A DNA stretch of 64,000 nucleotides from Thiodiazotropha sp040506975 (lineage in GTDB: Bacteria > Pseudomonadota > Gammaproteobacteria > Chromatiales > Chromatiaceae): NCBI GenBank assembly GCA_965211775.1, contig OZ242974.1:3596001-3660000 (forward strand). Direction: 5' to 3'. The notes under the pieces are model-generated. The model was not told where the DNA came from, searched no databases, and worked only from the letters and a program-made list of their open reading frames with translations. Every line of letters starts with the position of its first letter. Position 1 is the stretch's first letter. The translations under genes and the position numbers were made by a program. Shown here piece after piece: positions 26,384-35,621 of the stretch.

Positions 26384-27511
26384 ATGCATGGTTGTACATT
26401 TCGCTCGCTTGGTCTGGTCCTGATCGCCGCGGCAATCGGCGGTTGCGAGAAGCCCCCGCCACCCGATATCAAGAACGTGATACGCCCGGTAAAGAGTTTT
26501 GTCGTTGAGCAGGCAGGCTCTTCCGATGTGCGGTCATTTCCGGCGCGAATCGATGCTGGCAGAAAGGCGGAACTGGCTTTCCGGGTTGCCGGCAAGGTCA
26601 CACAACTCTCAGTTAAAGAGGGTGACCGGGTGGCAGCCGGACAGTTGATCGCCTCCCTCGACATCACCGACTACAGGATCGCCTACAACAACCGCAAGGC
26701 GAACTTCGATAAGGCGAAAAAAGACTACGCCCGCGCCAAGGAGCTGGTTACAAAGGGGCACATTTCAAAGATGGACTATGACCGCCTCGAAGCCGATTTC
26801 AAAAGCGCACAATCGGCTTTGGAATCTGCCCAGCAGGAACTCAATTACACTAAACTGACCGCCCCATTCAACGGGGTTATCGCCAGGCGCCATATCGAGA
26901 ACTTCGAAGAGGTGCAGGCCAAGCAGGTGGTGCTGGATCTGCAGGATATCACACTACTCGAAGTGAAATTCGATGTCCCGGAAAGTCAGCTTCGCGAACT
27001 GCAACCGGACAGGGAGTCACCGCAGGCGAAGCGTAATCAGATCCCTGTCAGGGTCAGCTTTCCCGATCTGCCGGGCAAAAGCTATCCCCTCACCTTTCGT
27101 GAAGTCAGCACCAAGGCCGACGCCAAAACCCAGACCTTCCAGGTGACCTATACCATGGCGCGGGCCGACGACGTCACCATACTGCCCGGCATGACCGCCA
27201 ACGTGGCTGTCGACCTGAGCGGATTCCTCAACAAGAGCCAACCGCATCTGGTACCGGCCACTGCGATAGCGGGCGATACCAACCTCGAGCCCAAGGCCTG
27301 GGTCATCGACGAGCAGAGTATGACCGTCAAATCCCGCAAGGTGAGCATCGGCCGCCTGTTGGGAAGCCGCATTGAGGTGCTGGAGGGCCTCAAGGCGGGT
27401 GAACGAATCGTCAGTGCCGGCACCCCCTTTCTGCTTGAGGATATGAAAGTCAGGCTCCTGCCCGACCGGGAGCAGGCGGAACCCCGTACACGGCGCCAGA
27501 ACAGTCAGTGA
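26384..27511 (+). CDS. RND efflux periplasmic adaptor, lipoprotein
   Basis: 375 residues from ATG 26384 (GGGGGA at 26371-26376). A lipoprotein signal peptide ends in LIAAAIGGCEK, so Cys ~21 is lipidated. Then a lipoyl half (ELAFRVAGKVTQLSVKEGD), a coiled-coil hairpin (~85-150, FDKAKKDYARAKELV), second lipoyl half (LTAPFNGVIARRHIENFE), and beta-barrel/MP domains. It links the inner-membrane RND pump encoded 37 bases downstream to an outer-membrane channel. No channel gene is present here. Confidence 0.92.
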   Translation: MHGCTFRSLGLVLIAAAIGGCEKPPPPDIKNVIRPVKSFVVEQAGSSDVRSFPARIDAGRKAELAFRVAGKVTQLSVKEGDRVAAGQLIASLDITDYRIAYNNRKANFDKAKKDYARAKELVTKGHISKMDYDRLEADFKSAQSALESAQQELNYTKLTAPFNGVIARRHIENFEEVQAKQVVLDLQDITLLEVKFDVPESQLRELQPDRESPQAKRNQIPVRVSFPDLPGKSYPLTFREVSTKADAKTQTFQVTYTMARADDVTILPGMTANVAVDLSGFLNKSQPHLVPATAIAGDTNLEPKAWVIDEQSMTVKSRKVSIGRLLGSRIEVLEGLKAGERIVSAGTPFLLEDMKVRLLPDREQAEPRTRRQNSQ

Positions 27512-27548
27512 TAGCTGATCAGGGCACAAGATCAATAAGGGACATGGG

Positions 27549-30500
27549 ATGAATATCGGCGAATACTCCATTCGTACACCTGTTATTTCATGGCTGCTGG
27601 TCATCATCATGCTTGGCGGTGGGCTGTGGGCATTCGAGCGAATCGGCAAACTGGAAGACCCAGCCTTCACCATCAAGATGGCGAAGATCATCACTTACTA
27701 TCCCGGGGCTTCCGCCAAGCAGGTTCAGGATGAAGTGACCTACCATGTCGAGGATGCCATTCAGCGCATGGAACAGGTCAAGCAGATAAAGATGTCGATC
27801 TCCAGGCCTGGGGTTTCCGATATTCAGATTGAATTCAAGGACAAGTACCGAGCAGAAGATTTCCCCAACATATTTGACGAATTGCGGCGCAAGGTCGCAG
27901 ACATGAAGGGCCGACTGCCGCCAGGGGCCCAGAACCCGATCGTCATCGACGATTTTGGCGACGTCTACGGTGTCTACCTGGCACTGACGGGCGAAGGCTA
28001 CAGCTGGCGTGACCTGTGGGATTTTGCCGATGCCTTCAAGCGCCAGCTGGTACTGGTACCCGGCATTCGTAAAATCAGCATCGGTGGTGCACAAAAAGAA
28101 GTTGTCTACGTGGACGTCTCGCGCGCGCAAATGGGCGAACTGGGGATTTCACCGAGCCAGATATCGCAGATCCTTGAATCACAAAATGTAGTCGTCACCG
28201 CAGGCAATGCCAGTGTCGGCAACGAGTATCTGCGTATCGAACCAACCGGTGAATTCGATTCGGTGAAGGCGATCGGGGATGTAATGATCGGATCCGAGGA
28301 CAAGAAGCTGGTCTACCTCAAGGATATTGCCGAAATAAACCGGGCCTACGAGGAGATCCCCAGCCAGATGTACTACGTCAACGGCAAGCCGGCATTGACC
28401 CTGGGCATCTCCATGCAGGCGGGCGAGAATGTGGTTGCGGTGGGAGAGAGGCTGCGCCAGCGCGTGCTGGAACTCATACCCACCATGCCTATCGGAATGC
28501 AGCTGGTCGAGATCTACAACCAACCCGCTGAGGTGGATAAGTCGGTAGGCGGCTTTCTTGTCAGTGTCGGCCAGGCAGTTGCCATCGTGATCCTGGTGCT
28601 GCTGCTGTTTATGGGATTGCGCGTGGGCCTGATCATCGGCTCTGTGCTGCTGATTACTGTGGCCGGCACACTCTTCATCATGTATCTGGATGGGATAGAA
28701 CTGCAGCGCATCTCACTGGGTGCGCTGGTGATCGCCCTCGGCATGCTGGTGGACAACGCCATCGTGGTGGCCGAGGGGATGCTGGTCCGGATCCAGGCCG
28801 GCATGCAGGCGGCGGATGCGGCGCGGGAGACCGTCGGCAAGACCATCTGGGCCCTGCTCGGCGGAACCATCATCGGCATTCTCGCCTTCTCAGCCATCGG
28901 CCTGTCGCCGGACAGTACGGGTGAGTTCGCGAATTCCCTGTTCTGGGTGATACTCTACTCACTGCTGCTCTCCTGGATTACCGCCATCACCACCACGCCC
29001 CTGTTCTGCGCACTCCTGCTTAAACCGGGAAAACCCGGCGGCGAACATGCAACAGACCCCTACAGCGGCCCGATCTTCACAATCTTCAGGGGGATTGTAG
29101 AACGGGCCATCCGTCTGCGCTGGATCACTGTCGGCGTGGTGATTGCACTCTTTTTCCTCGCTGTATTCGGTTTCGGCAGCGTCAAGCAGGCCTTTTTTCC
29201 AAAATCCAACACCCCGCTCTTCTTTGTGGATATCTGGGAAATCGAAGGGACGGATATCAGAAAGACCAGGGAGGACACGCTCCGTGTGGAAGCATTCATC
29301 CGTGAGCAGGAAGGGGTGGTACAGACAGCCACGGCAATCGGTGGCCCCCATCAACGCTACACCCTGGTCTATGATCCACGGGAGGTATCGCCGACCTACG
29401 CCCAGATAATCGTTAAAACAGATAGCCTGGAGCAGATCCCTGAAATCTGGAACAAAGTCGAACGCTATATGCGGGAACAGCTCCCCTGGACCGATCCGAT
29501 CATCAAATCGATGCGTATCGGACCCGGCAGGGACAGTAAGATCGAAGTGCGCTTCCATGGCCCCGATCCGGCAGTATTGCGCGGACTGTCACAGCAGGCT
29601 CAGGGCATCATGCACGCCGACCACAGATCGAAGGATGTGCGGGATGACTGGCGGCAGCCGGTCAAGCTGATACGCCCGATCTTCAACGAACAGGTGGGCA
29701 GGCAGTTAGGCATAACCCGGGAACACCTGGCCACTGCCCTGCAGTATGCCTATGACGGCACCCCCGTCGGTCGCTACCGCGACGGCATACGCATCCTGCC
29801 CATATTGATGCGCGCGCCGGAAGCGGAACGCGAGGATCCCGGCAACCTGCAGGACATTACCATCTGGAGCCCGGCCCTGAACCAGTCGGTTGCCGCCGCT
29901 CAGGTGGTCAGCGGTTACGAAACCCTTTTCGAAAACACGACCGTACGCTCCCGTGACCGTATCCAGACCATCACCGCCTCATGCAACTCGGTAGAGGGGT
30001 TGGCCACACCTCTGTTCAGTCAATTGAAACCACAGATCGAGGCAATCCAACTGCCGCCGGGCTACAGCCTGTCATGGGGCGGTGAATATGAGGATTCGAG
30101 CAAGGCCCAGGGGGGCCTGATGCGTGCACTGCCGATAGGATTCCTGCTGATGATACTGGTCACCATCCTGTTGTTCGGCAAGGTGCGCCAACCCCTGTTG
30201 ATCTGGCTTACGGTGCCCTTGGCGGTGGTCGGAATTACCGCCGGGCGGCTGCTGTTCAACGGCGCCTTCGATTTCATGTCCCTGCTTGGGGCGCTCTCAT
30301 TGATCGGCCTGCTGATCAAGAACGCCATTGTCCTGACCGATGAAATCGATCAGCAGAACTCACAGGGGAAAGCGCCCTACAGGGCGATTCTCGATTCAAC
30401 CGTCAGCCGCCTGCGGCCGGTGGTGCTTGCCGCGGCCACCACCATACTGGGACTGATTCCCCTGTTACAGGATGTCTTCTTCGTCAACATGTCGCTGACC

Positions 30501-30596
30501 ATCATGGCGGGACTGGGATTCGCCACCCTGCTGACACTGCTGTTCGTGCCGACCCTGTATGCGATTCTTTTCGGTATCAAACCACCGCCGGGATAA
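27549..30596 (+). CDS. RND-family efflux transporter permease
   Basis: 1015 residues, AcrB-like. Twelve membrane helices in the RND pattern: helix 1 at ~12-32, two six-helix bundles (~335-540 and ~860-1010) and two large periplasmic domains. GMLVDNAIVVAEG in helix 4 holds an Asp of the proton relay. Proton-driven export; substrate not predictable, though the HAE-1-like sequence with a lipoprotein adaptor suggests lipophilic compounds. Operon with the adaptor. Confidence 0.92.
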   Translation: MNIGEYSIRTPVISWLLVIIMLGGGLWAFERIGKLEDPAFTIKMAKIITYYPGASAKQVQDEVTYHVEDAIQRMEQVKQIKMSISRPGVSDIQIEFKDKYRAEDFPNIFDELRRKVADMKGRLPPGAQNPIVIDDFGDVYGVYLALTGEGYSWRDLWDFADAFKRQLVLVPGIRKISIGGAQKEVVYVDVSRAQMGELGISPSQISQILESQNVVVTAGNASVGNEYLRIEPTGEFDSVKAIGDVMIGSEDKKLVYLKDIAEINRAYEEIPSQMYYVNGKPALTLGISMQAGENVVAVGERLRQRVLELIPTMPIGMQLVEIYNQPAEVDKSVGGFLVSVGQAVAIVILVLLLFMGLRVGLIIGSVLLITVAGTLFIMYLDGIELQRISLGALVIALGMLVDNAIVVAEGMLVRIQAGMQAADAARETVGKTIWALLGGTIIGILAFSAIGLSPDSTGEFANSLFWVILYSLLLSWITAITTTPLFCALLLKPGKPGGEHATDPYSGPIFTIFRGIVERAIRLRWITVGVVIALFFLAVFGFGSVKQAFFPKSNTPLFFVDIWEIEGTDIRKTREDTLRVEAFIREQEGVVQTATAIGGPHQRYTLVYDPREVSPTYAQIIVKTDSLEQIPEIWNKVERYMREQLPWTDPIIKSMRIGPGRDSKIEVRFHGPDPAVLRGLSQQAQGIMHADHRSKDVRDDWRQPVKLIRPIFNEQVGRQLGITREHLATALQYAYDGTPVGRYRDGIRILPILMRAPEAEREDPGNLQDITIWSPALNQSVAAAQVVSGYETLFENTTVRSRDRIQTITASCNSVEGLATPLFSQLKPQIEAIQLPPGYSLSWGGEYEDSSKAQGGLMRALPIGFLLMILVTILLFGKVRQPLLIWLTVPLAVVGITAGRLLFNGAFDFMSLLGALSLIGLLIKNAIVLTDEIDQQNSQGKAPYRAILDSTVSRLRPVVLAAATTILGLIPLLQDVFFVNMSLTIMAGLGFATLLTLLFVPTLYAILFGIKPPPG

Positions 30597-30613
30597 GGCA
30601 GCCTGGCTATAGC

Positions 30614-31264
30614 TCACAAGCGGTGCATAAATCGATGTGGACGCGGCATATAGTGATTTTCATGATTCAGTGAGAGCAGTACATGGCGTGCTCTGCCGAC
30701 AATTTCTTGTCTCGGCACGAACCCGATCACCCTCGAATCCGCGCTGTTGTCCCGGTTGTCGCCCAATACCAGATAGTGACCGTCCGGCACCTTGACAGGT
30801 GGAAAACCGGACAGCCCGCTCTCTTCATCCAGCCACCTTACCCAGTGCTCAACACCATCAAGATTCTCGATTCTGTCCTGCCAGGCCGCAGCTCTTTCAG
30901 CATCACTGTAGCCAATCTGCCGACCATTGATCCAGAGACGGTTGTCATGCATGGCAATCCAATCACCAGGCAAGCCGACTACACGTTTGACCATCCGCTT
31001 ATCGGCAGCCTCCGAATCGAAAATCACGATCTCCCCTCTCGCAGGATCACCGTGTTTGAGCAATGAAATATGGGTAAAAGGCAGACGCAGATCGTAGGCC
31101 ATTTTGTTGACCAGGATGCGGTCCCCCTCGAGTATGGTAGGTTTCATGGATCCGGTCGGAACCACATTCCAATCAGCAATAACGCTTCTAAACGCCAGCA
31201 GTAAAACAACAAAGACGATGAAAGACCTGTTCCCTTTCCAGAGAGAGACGAGACGTTGCCACAT
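30614..31264 (-). CDS. lepB: Signal peptidase I
   Basis: 216 residues. One N-terminal membrane helix (~14-30), then the catalytic Ser in PTGSMKPTILEGD (~residue 38), the general-base Lys in KRMVKRVVGLPGDW (~92) and GDNRDNSADSR near the end. These are the S26 family boxes. Shorter than E. coli LepB (324), as is common. Cleaves Sec/Tat signal peptides. Convergent with the RND permease gene. Confidence 0.93.
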   Translation of the reverse strand: MWQRLVSLWKGNRSFIVFVVLLLAFRSVIADWNVVPTGSMKPTILEGDRILVNKMAYDLRLPFTHISLLKHGDPARGEIVIFDSEAADKRMVKRVVGLPGDWIAMHDNRLWINGRQIGYSDAERAAAWQDRIENLDGVEHWVRWLDEESGLSGFPPVKVPDGHYLVLGDNRDNSADSRVIGFVPRQEIVGRARHVLLSLNHENHYMPRPHRFMHRL

Positions 31265-31432
31265 GAATAACTCCTTTTGACTATCCCACTTCTACGACCG
31301 CAACGCATTGCATTGAGTTCATTCCGGCCTTATCGCAACCCGCGCTTCCCCTACATTGCCAGGGTTAATAAGTTGTGCAATATTCACAATAATATTATTC
31401 GTAATCTCATATAAAATATAGTTATCGCTTAT

Positions 31433-32708
31433 CACTGCTGTCCCGCTAACTTTCAAAGCAAAGCCATCTGATTATTATCAGGTTGGCCCTCGCGGGGTGG
31501 ATCACCTCGCAGCAATGCCATCAGATCCCGTTTTTCAAACAAATTAAGCTGTAGTAATCGTAATATCTGTTGCATGCTTTTTTGCAACTTCGACTGGAAC
31601 TTGAGAAAGGCCAGTAGCAAATAGACACACAATGCAATCCAGATCTGTGTCATAAGCGCATTTTTGCTGGTACCCACAAATGATTTGATTTTCAGGTTTT
31701 GTTTGATCCATTTGAAAAACAATTCAACCTGCCACCTTGCCCTGTATATATCGGCAATCGTTTTGGCAGCAAGCTCGAAATTGTTGGTGAGAAACACATA
31801 ACGCCTTCCGGTCTCCGCATCCCGATAGCCGATACGACGTAATGGTACTGGGCACTTTTTGGCAGTCTGCGCACCTGTAAACTCAATGGTTTGGTCGCTG
31901 GTCAATCCCTTACTTTTCAACACTGATCGACGGCTTACCGTACGGTACTTTGCATTGGTCTTCAGGCGAGTGACAAAAAATATCCCTTTTGCTGTCAGTT
32001 GGTTATACCAAGCGTAGTCGTTGTAACCCTTATCAACCGCCACGATACTCCCCTTGGGGAATTTCAAGGCACGCCCGACAGTTACATCGTGTGCCTTACC
32101 CTCTGTCACCGTCACAAATTCCGGCAAATAGCCCGAGTGGTTCAACCCAACATGCAGTTTTATCGCTCCTTTCGTCGTGCGAAAATCAGCCCAGGGGAAA
32201 ACAGACAGACATAAATCGATCGCCGAAGCATCCAGCGAATAAAGTGGGTTGCTGAAACGAAAATCATGACCAGGAACCACACCCTGACAGCGATGCAACA
32301 GCTTTCCAAACAAAGCTTCATACAGCCCGTATGGCTTACCATCATTGATGCGGGATAAATTGGAACGTGACAGTTTTGCACTGCCGAGGTGATAAAGACG
32401 ATGGGCTTGCGCGGACATACTGTCAACGATGTCACGTAAGCTGTTTCGACCTGACAGTTGCGCCATTGCCAGGGTTACGAATTGCGACCAACGTGAGGCT
32501 ATTCGGAAAGAACGGCCTGTATGGTGCTGTTTTGCAAGGGTCTCGAATTCATGTCTCGGTATTAGTTTCAGAAGTTGTGAAAACACAGTATTATGGTGAC
32601 TCAAGGCCTGATTTCCTTTTTGTTTTTCAATGGTTTGTGGTGAACTCATTGTAACAAAACAAACTGGTCTTCAGGCCTTCTTATTCTCTCCTTAACGGGA
32701 CAGCAGTG
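31433..32708 (-). mobile_element. IS4-family element
   Basis: 1276 bp bounded by 17-bp inverted repeats beginning CACTGCTGTCCCG (left 31433, right reverse complement ending 32708, one mismatch). No target-site duplication is evident (flanks GTTATCGCTTAT and ATTTTTTATATT). That points to a deletion or rearrangement after insertion. It cuts the 3' end of the secreted-protein remnant at 32709. Confidence 0.88.
31453..32649 (-). CDS. IS4-family transposase (DUF4372 type)
   Basis: 398 residues. N-terminal DUF4372-like region (LLKLIPRHEFETLAKQHH), DDE core with SLDASAIDLCLSV (first Asp), VAVDKGYNDYAWY (second Asp), and the IS4 YREK signature YRARWQVELFFKWIKQN. The frame is complete and apparently functional; single copy in this window. 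Confidence 0.93.
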   Translation of the reverse strand: MSSPQTIEKQKGNQALSHHNTVFSQLLKLIPRHEFETLAKQHHTGRSFRIASRWSQFVTLAMAQLSGRNSLRDIVDSMSAQAHRLYHLGSAKLSRSNLSRINDGKPYGLYEALFGKLLHRCQGVVPGHDFRFSNPLYSLDASAIDLCLSVFPWADFRTTKGAIKLHVGLNHSGYLPEFVTVTEGKAHDVTVGRALKFPKGSIVAVDKGYNDYAWYNQLTAKGIFFVTRLKTNAKYRTVSRRSVLKSKGLTSDQTIEFTGAQTAKKCPVPLRRIGYRDAETGRRYVFLTNNFELAAKTIADIYRARWQVELFFKWIKQNLKIKSFVGTSKNALMTQIWIALCVYLLLAFLKFQSKLQKSMQQILRLLQLNLFEKRDLMALLRGDPPREGQPDNNQMALL

Positions 32709-33156
32709 ATTTTTTATATTTCCTGTCAATACAGATAGAGTCCCTGCTATTAATTGAGCACGAGCAGCACACCCTTCTTGATCATCACCTTCTCCACAGG
32801 CAGGTCCACCATCATCTACTCGAACATAGCGGATAAAGTTAAGAGTCACACTATCGTCTGCCCACCAACTATCACTCCATTCCGCATGAGGGAGTTCTAA
32901 TACTTTTTTCGCACCATTAACCAGGTTATAAATAGTGGCTATACAAATGTCCTTTTTTTCACAACCAGATTGAAAAACAACTAAATGCCTTTGATCAGGT
33001 GTAATAGTAAAATATTCAACATTATAAATAACAACCTGCCTGCCAGATCCGTCAGCATTTACCTTTACAAGGGGTGTATTACTTGCCTCGATATCACGAA
33101 AAAGTATGAAATCGCCAGCTATTGCTATTTGCAGTGAAAGGCAAGTCAAAATGATA
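32709..33156 (-). pseudogene. Remnant of a secreted beta-propeller-like protein
   Basis: A minus-strand frame (start not present) begins at the IS1595 end with ILTCLSLQIAIAG, which looks like the hydrophobic core of a signal peptide. It continues through a TolB/WD40-like strand pattern (FTITPDQRHLVVFQSG, SWWADDSVTLNFIRY) and is cut by the IS4 end after VLTGNIKN. Both ends are thus lost. It lies downstream of the RHS gene on the same strand, so it could have been its neighbour or immunity gene; that is speculative. Confidence 0.6.
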
Positions 33157-34185
33157 CCTGATTACCCCTAAACCTCAGCCATTCTCAAGAGGCGATATGG
33201 CATAGGTGGAGTGCGAAGAGCGGCAAAAAGCAATCGTTCAATCATGGCGGGTAAATCGAAACGGCGGTTAAACCGATATTCGAACTCAGCAAGATAACGC
33301 GACACATGTTTATCTCGAATCGCATGAAAAGTACCCAACAGACTGTTTTTGACATTACCCAACATCGTGTTTACCCATTTGAAGCACGAATACTGGACAC
33401 TTTGGCGCCCACCACCCGTCACCATGGGGTTATGATGGCAATCAGCGGTTGTCACGCCACTAAAGCACCAAAGCCCATCGGTAAAGACTTCGCTGCCAGG
33501 CATCAAGCAGGAGCGGGCGTAGCGGGCGATTTCACGTTTGCGGAAGCCCCTTACACGACGCAGTTGAATTTTCATGGGCCTGCCGTCCCGCGTCGTCTCA
33601 ACAGCAGCTACGAAAGGGATTTTGTTGCGCGACCCACGACCACGCTTACCGGCTTGCTCGCCTCCGAGATAAGCATCATCCAATTCGATGCGACCGGCCA
33701 GTTTTTTTCCACGCTCACGTTCCATCATCACCTGCATCAACTTATGCTTGAGTCGCCAGGCCGTATTGTAGTTCACCCCGATTTCGCGGGAAAGTTGCAG
33801 CGCCGAGATACTTTTCTTGCGTTGGGTCAACAGATAGATCGCAAGAAACCACGTTCTCAGCGGCAGCTTGGTGCCATGGAAGATGCTGCCGGCGGTCAGG
33901 GAAGTCTGATGATGGCACTTGTGACATTGATATATCTGACGCTTTTTGAGTTCACAGCCTGTTGTGTTGCCGCACTCAGGGCAGACATAGCCCGTCGGCC
34001 AGCGCAAATCATACAATGCCTGTCGACACTGATCCTCGGTCCCATATTGTTCCAGAAAATCGTGCAAACCAAGACCTTTTTGAAATTGAATAGTATTTCT
34101 CGGCATGATGAAATCCTCTTTTATTCAGTAGGTTCCATTATGCTTGCACCACAGGCTCAATAGCTGAGCCTCATGAGTAATCAGG
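33157..34185 (-). mobile_element. IS1595-family element, copy 1
   Basis: 1029 bp with inverted termini CCTGATTAC/GTAATCAGG, identical in length to copy 2. Flanks differ (AAATGATA left, TAAAACTA right), so there is no target duplication. This suggests deletion or recombination at one end. Confidence 0.9.
33168..34106 (-). CDS. IS1595-family transposase, copy 1
   Basis: 312 residues. N-terminal zinc ribbon (CPECGNTTGCE, then CHKCHHQTS), a helix-turn-helix, and an ISXO2-like DDE core (RIELDDAYLGGEQAG; SEVFTDG; SLLGTFHAIRDKHVSRYLAEFEYR cut here to key words: H-x6-RYLAEFEYRFNRR). Same protein as at 39589-40527. Complete frame. Confidence 0.93.
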   Translation of the reverse strand: MPRNTIQFQKGLGLHDFLEQYGTEDQCRQALYDLRWPTGYVCPECGNTTGCELKKRQIYQCHKCHHQTSLTAGSIFHGTKLPLRTWFLAIYLLTQRKKSISALQLSREIGVNYNTAWRLKHKLMQVMMERERGKKLAGRIELDDAYLGGEQAGKRGRGSRNKIPFVAAVETTRDGRPMKIQLRRVRGFRKREIARYARSCLMPGSEVFTDGLWCFSGVTTADCHHNPMVTGGGRQSVQYSCFKWVNTMLGNVKNSLLGTFHAIRDKHVSRYLAEFEYRFNRRFDLPAMIERLLFAALRTPPMPYRLLRMAEV

Positions 34186-34211
34186 TAAAACTATATACTA
34201 AGCGCATAACT

Positions 34212-35621
34212 TTATTGTCCATGTATAAGCTCGTCCCACATCGGGTCTTGCCACGGCGGCACTGGAAGTGGGTATGGAGGATTCGATGCATCACAGGGCT
34301 CATTTGGCCAATTACCAGGATCTTTTAACTTACATGCATTAATAGCATTAGCAATACATCGACAACAATTAAACCGACAAAAACGATAGTGATCTGCTCC
34401 GCATTTTTTCATTTCTCTCCTTAAGCATGCATCATCTTGTGTGCCGGGTATAGGATTGTATTGTGCACCACCGGGATTCGGATCTGGTCCTACACCAGTA
34501 TTTGAAAAACTTAATGTGTCATTGTTGTTACCATTAAAACGAAGAAAGCAGTGCCTCGCATATGGCACCGGCGTTGGATAGAAAGGTCGTATTCCGACTT
34601 CACCATATAGTCCATAATAATCAATATTAATAATTGGATTCCCTTCAACATAGGCATATGTATTCAAACCACCATCAAGCCCGATTGGATCTGATTGGAG
34701 ATACCTACCCGTCGTTGGATCATAATCCCTAAAGTAGTTGTAATAGTTCCCTGTTTCTTCATCGAAGTACTGACCCGGAAATCCTAACTGCATCTCTATC
34801 TGCTCCGTAGTCACAATCCGCTCCCCACATGGCTTCCGCACTGCATCCCACACAATATTCTGATCACCATCCGTGGCTTTAATGACCGCACCCAGGTGAT
34901 CGGTGTGTAGATAGACGACGCCCTGCTCTGTCGGGTTACCACTCAACAGAACCGTGGAGGTTGGGCCTCGGCGCCTGAGCGCCATGGTGTCCCATCCATT
35001 GGCGGTGACATCCTGGGCAAACAGATGGCCCTCTATTCGTAAGATGTCCAGGGTCTCGGTGACATGGCCAAGCTCGTTGTCAAGGGAGGCCTCTTCCTGA
35101 ATTTTTAATTCCTGATCGCCCTGGGCTGTCCAGGTGTGGTTGAGTGACAGTTGGCTCAGCTGGTAGTTGAAGCTGGTGCCATAGAAGGTTGCCGTGCCCC
35201 CTTGGCTGGGACTGTAGATGGCGAGGTAGCCGACGATTTCTTCGGCATGGCCGTTATTGAGGCTCTCCTGTTCCTGTAGAAAAGCCTGGAAACCCGTGGT
35301 ATCGATGTTTCTTGCCCGTATACTTGTTGCCTCTGGGGCGTTTTGGCTCTGTTGGGTGAGGAGCAGGTAGGGGGTAGCTTCAAAAGCTTGGTCGAAGGTG
35401 ACGCTGTGCCACTGCCTTGTGCCCGAGAGGGTAAATCGCCCAACTTCCCAGATACTGCCGTCGGCTTGTGGATAGCGTCCCGGAGGCAAGGCGAGCAGGG
35501 AAATATCTTCCGGGTAGTGGCCGCCGTCGAGGTAGTCCCACTCTTTAACCTGGACGCTGGCTTGTGTTGCGGTAATGTTGTTGAGGGCCGCTACGGCTCC
35601 CTGGCCGCCGTTGTAGGTTAG
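34212..35621 (-). pseudogene. rhs fragment C: core end and tip domain
   Basis: Third fragment of the split rhs gene. It has the last part of the shell, the conserved core (YFDEETGNYYNYFRDYDP) and a C-terminal tip after IIDYYGL-like NIDYYGLYG. The tip carries RHCFLRFNG, then about nine Cys including FCRFNCCRCIANAINAC, and a Pro-rich end. The His...NC pattern would suit a permuted papain-like fold, but this is a weak guess. Confidence 0.8.
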
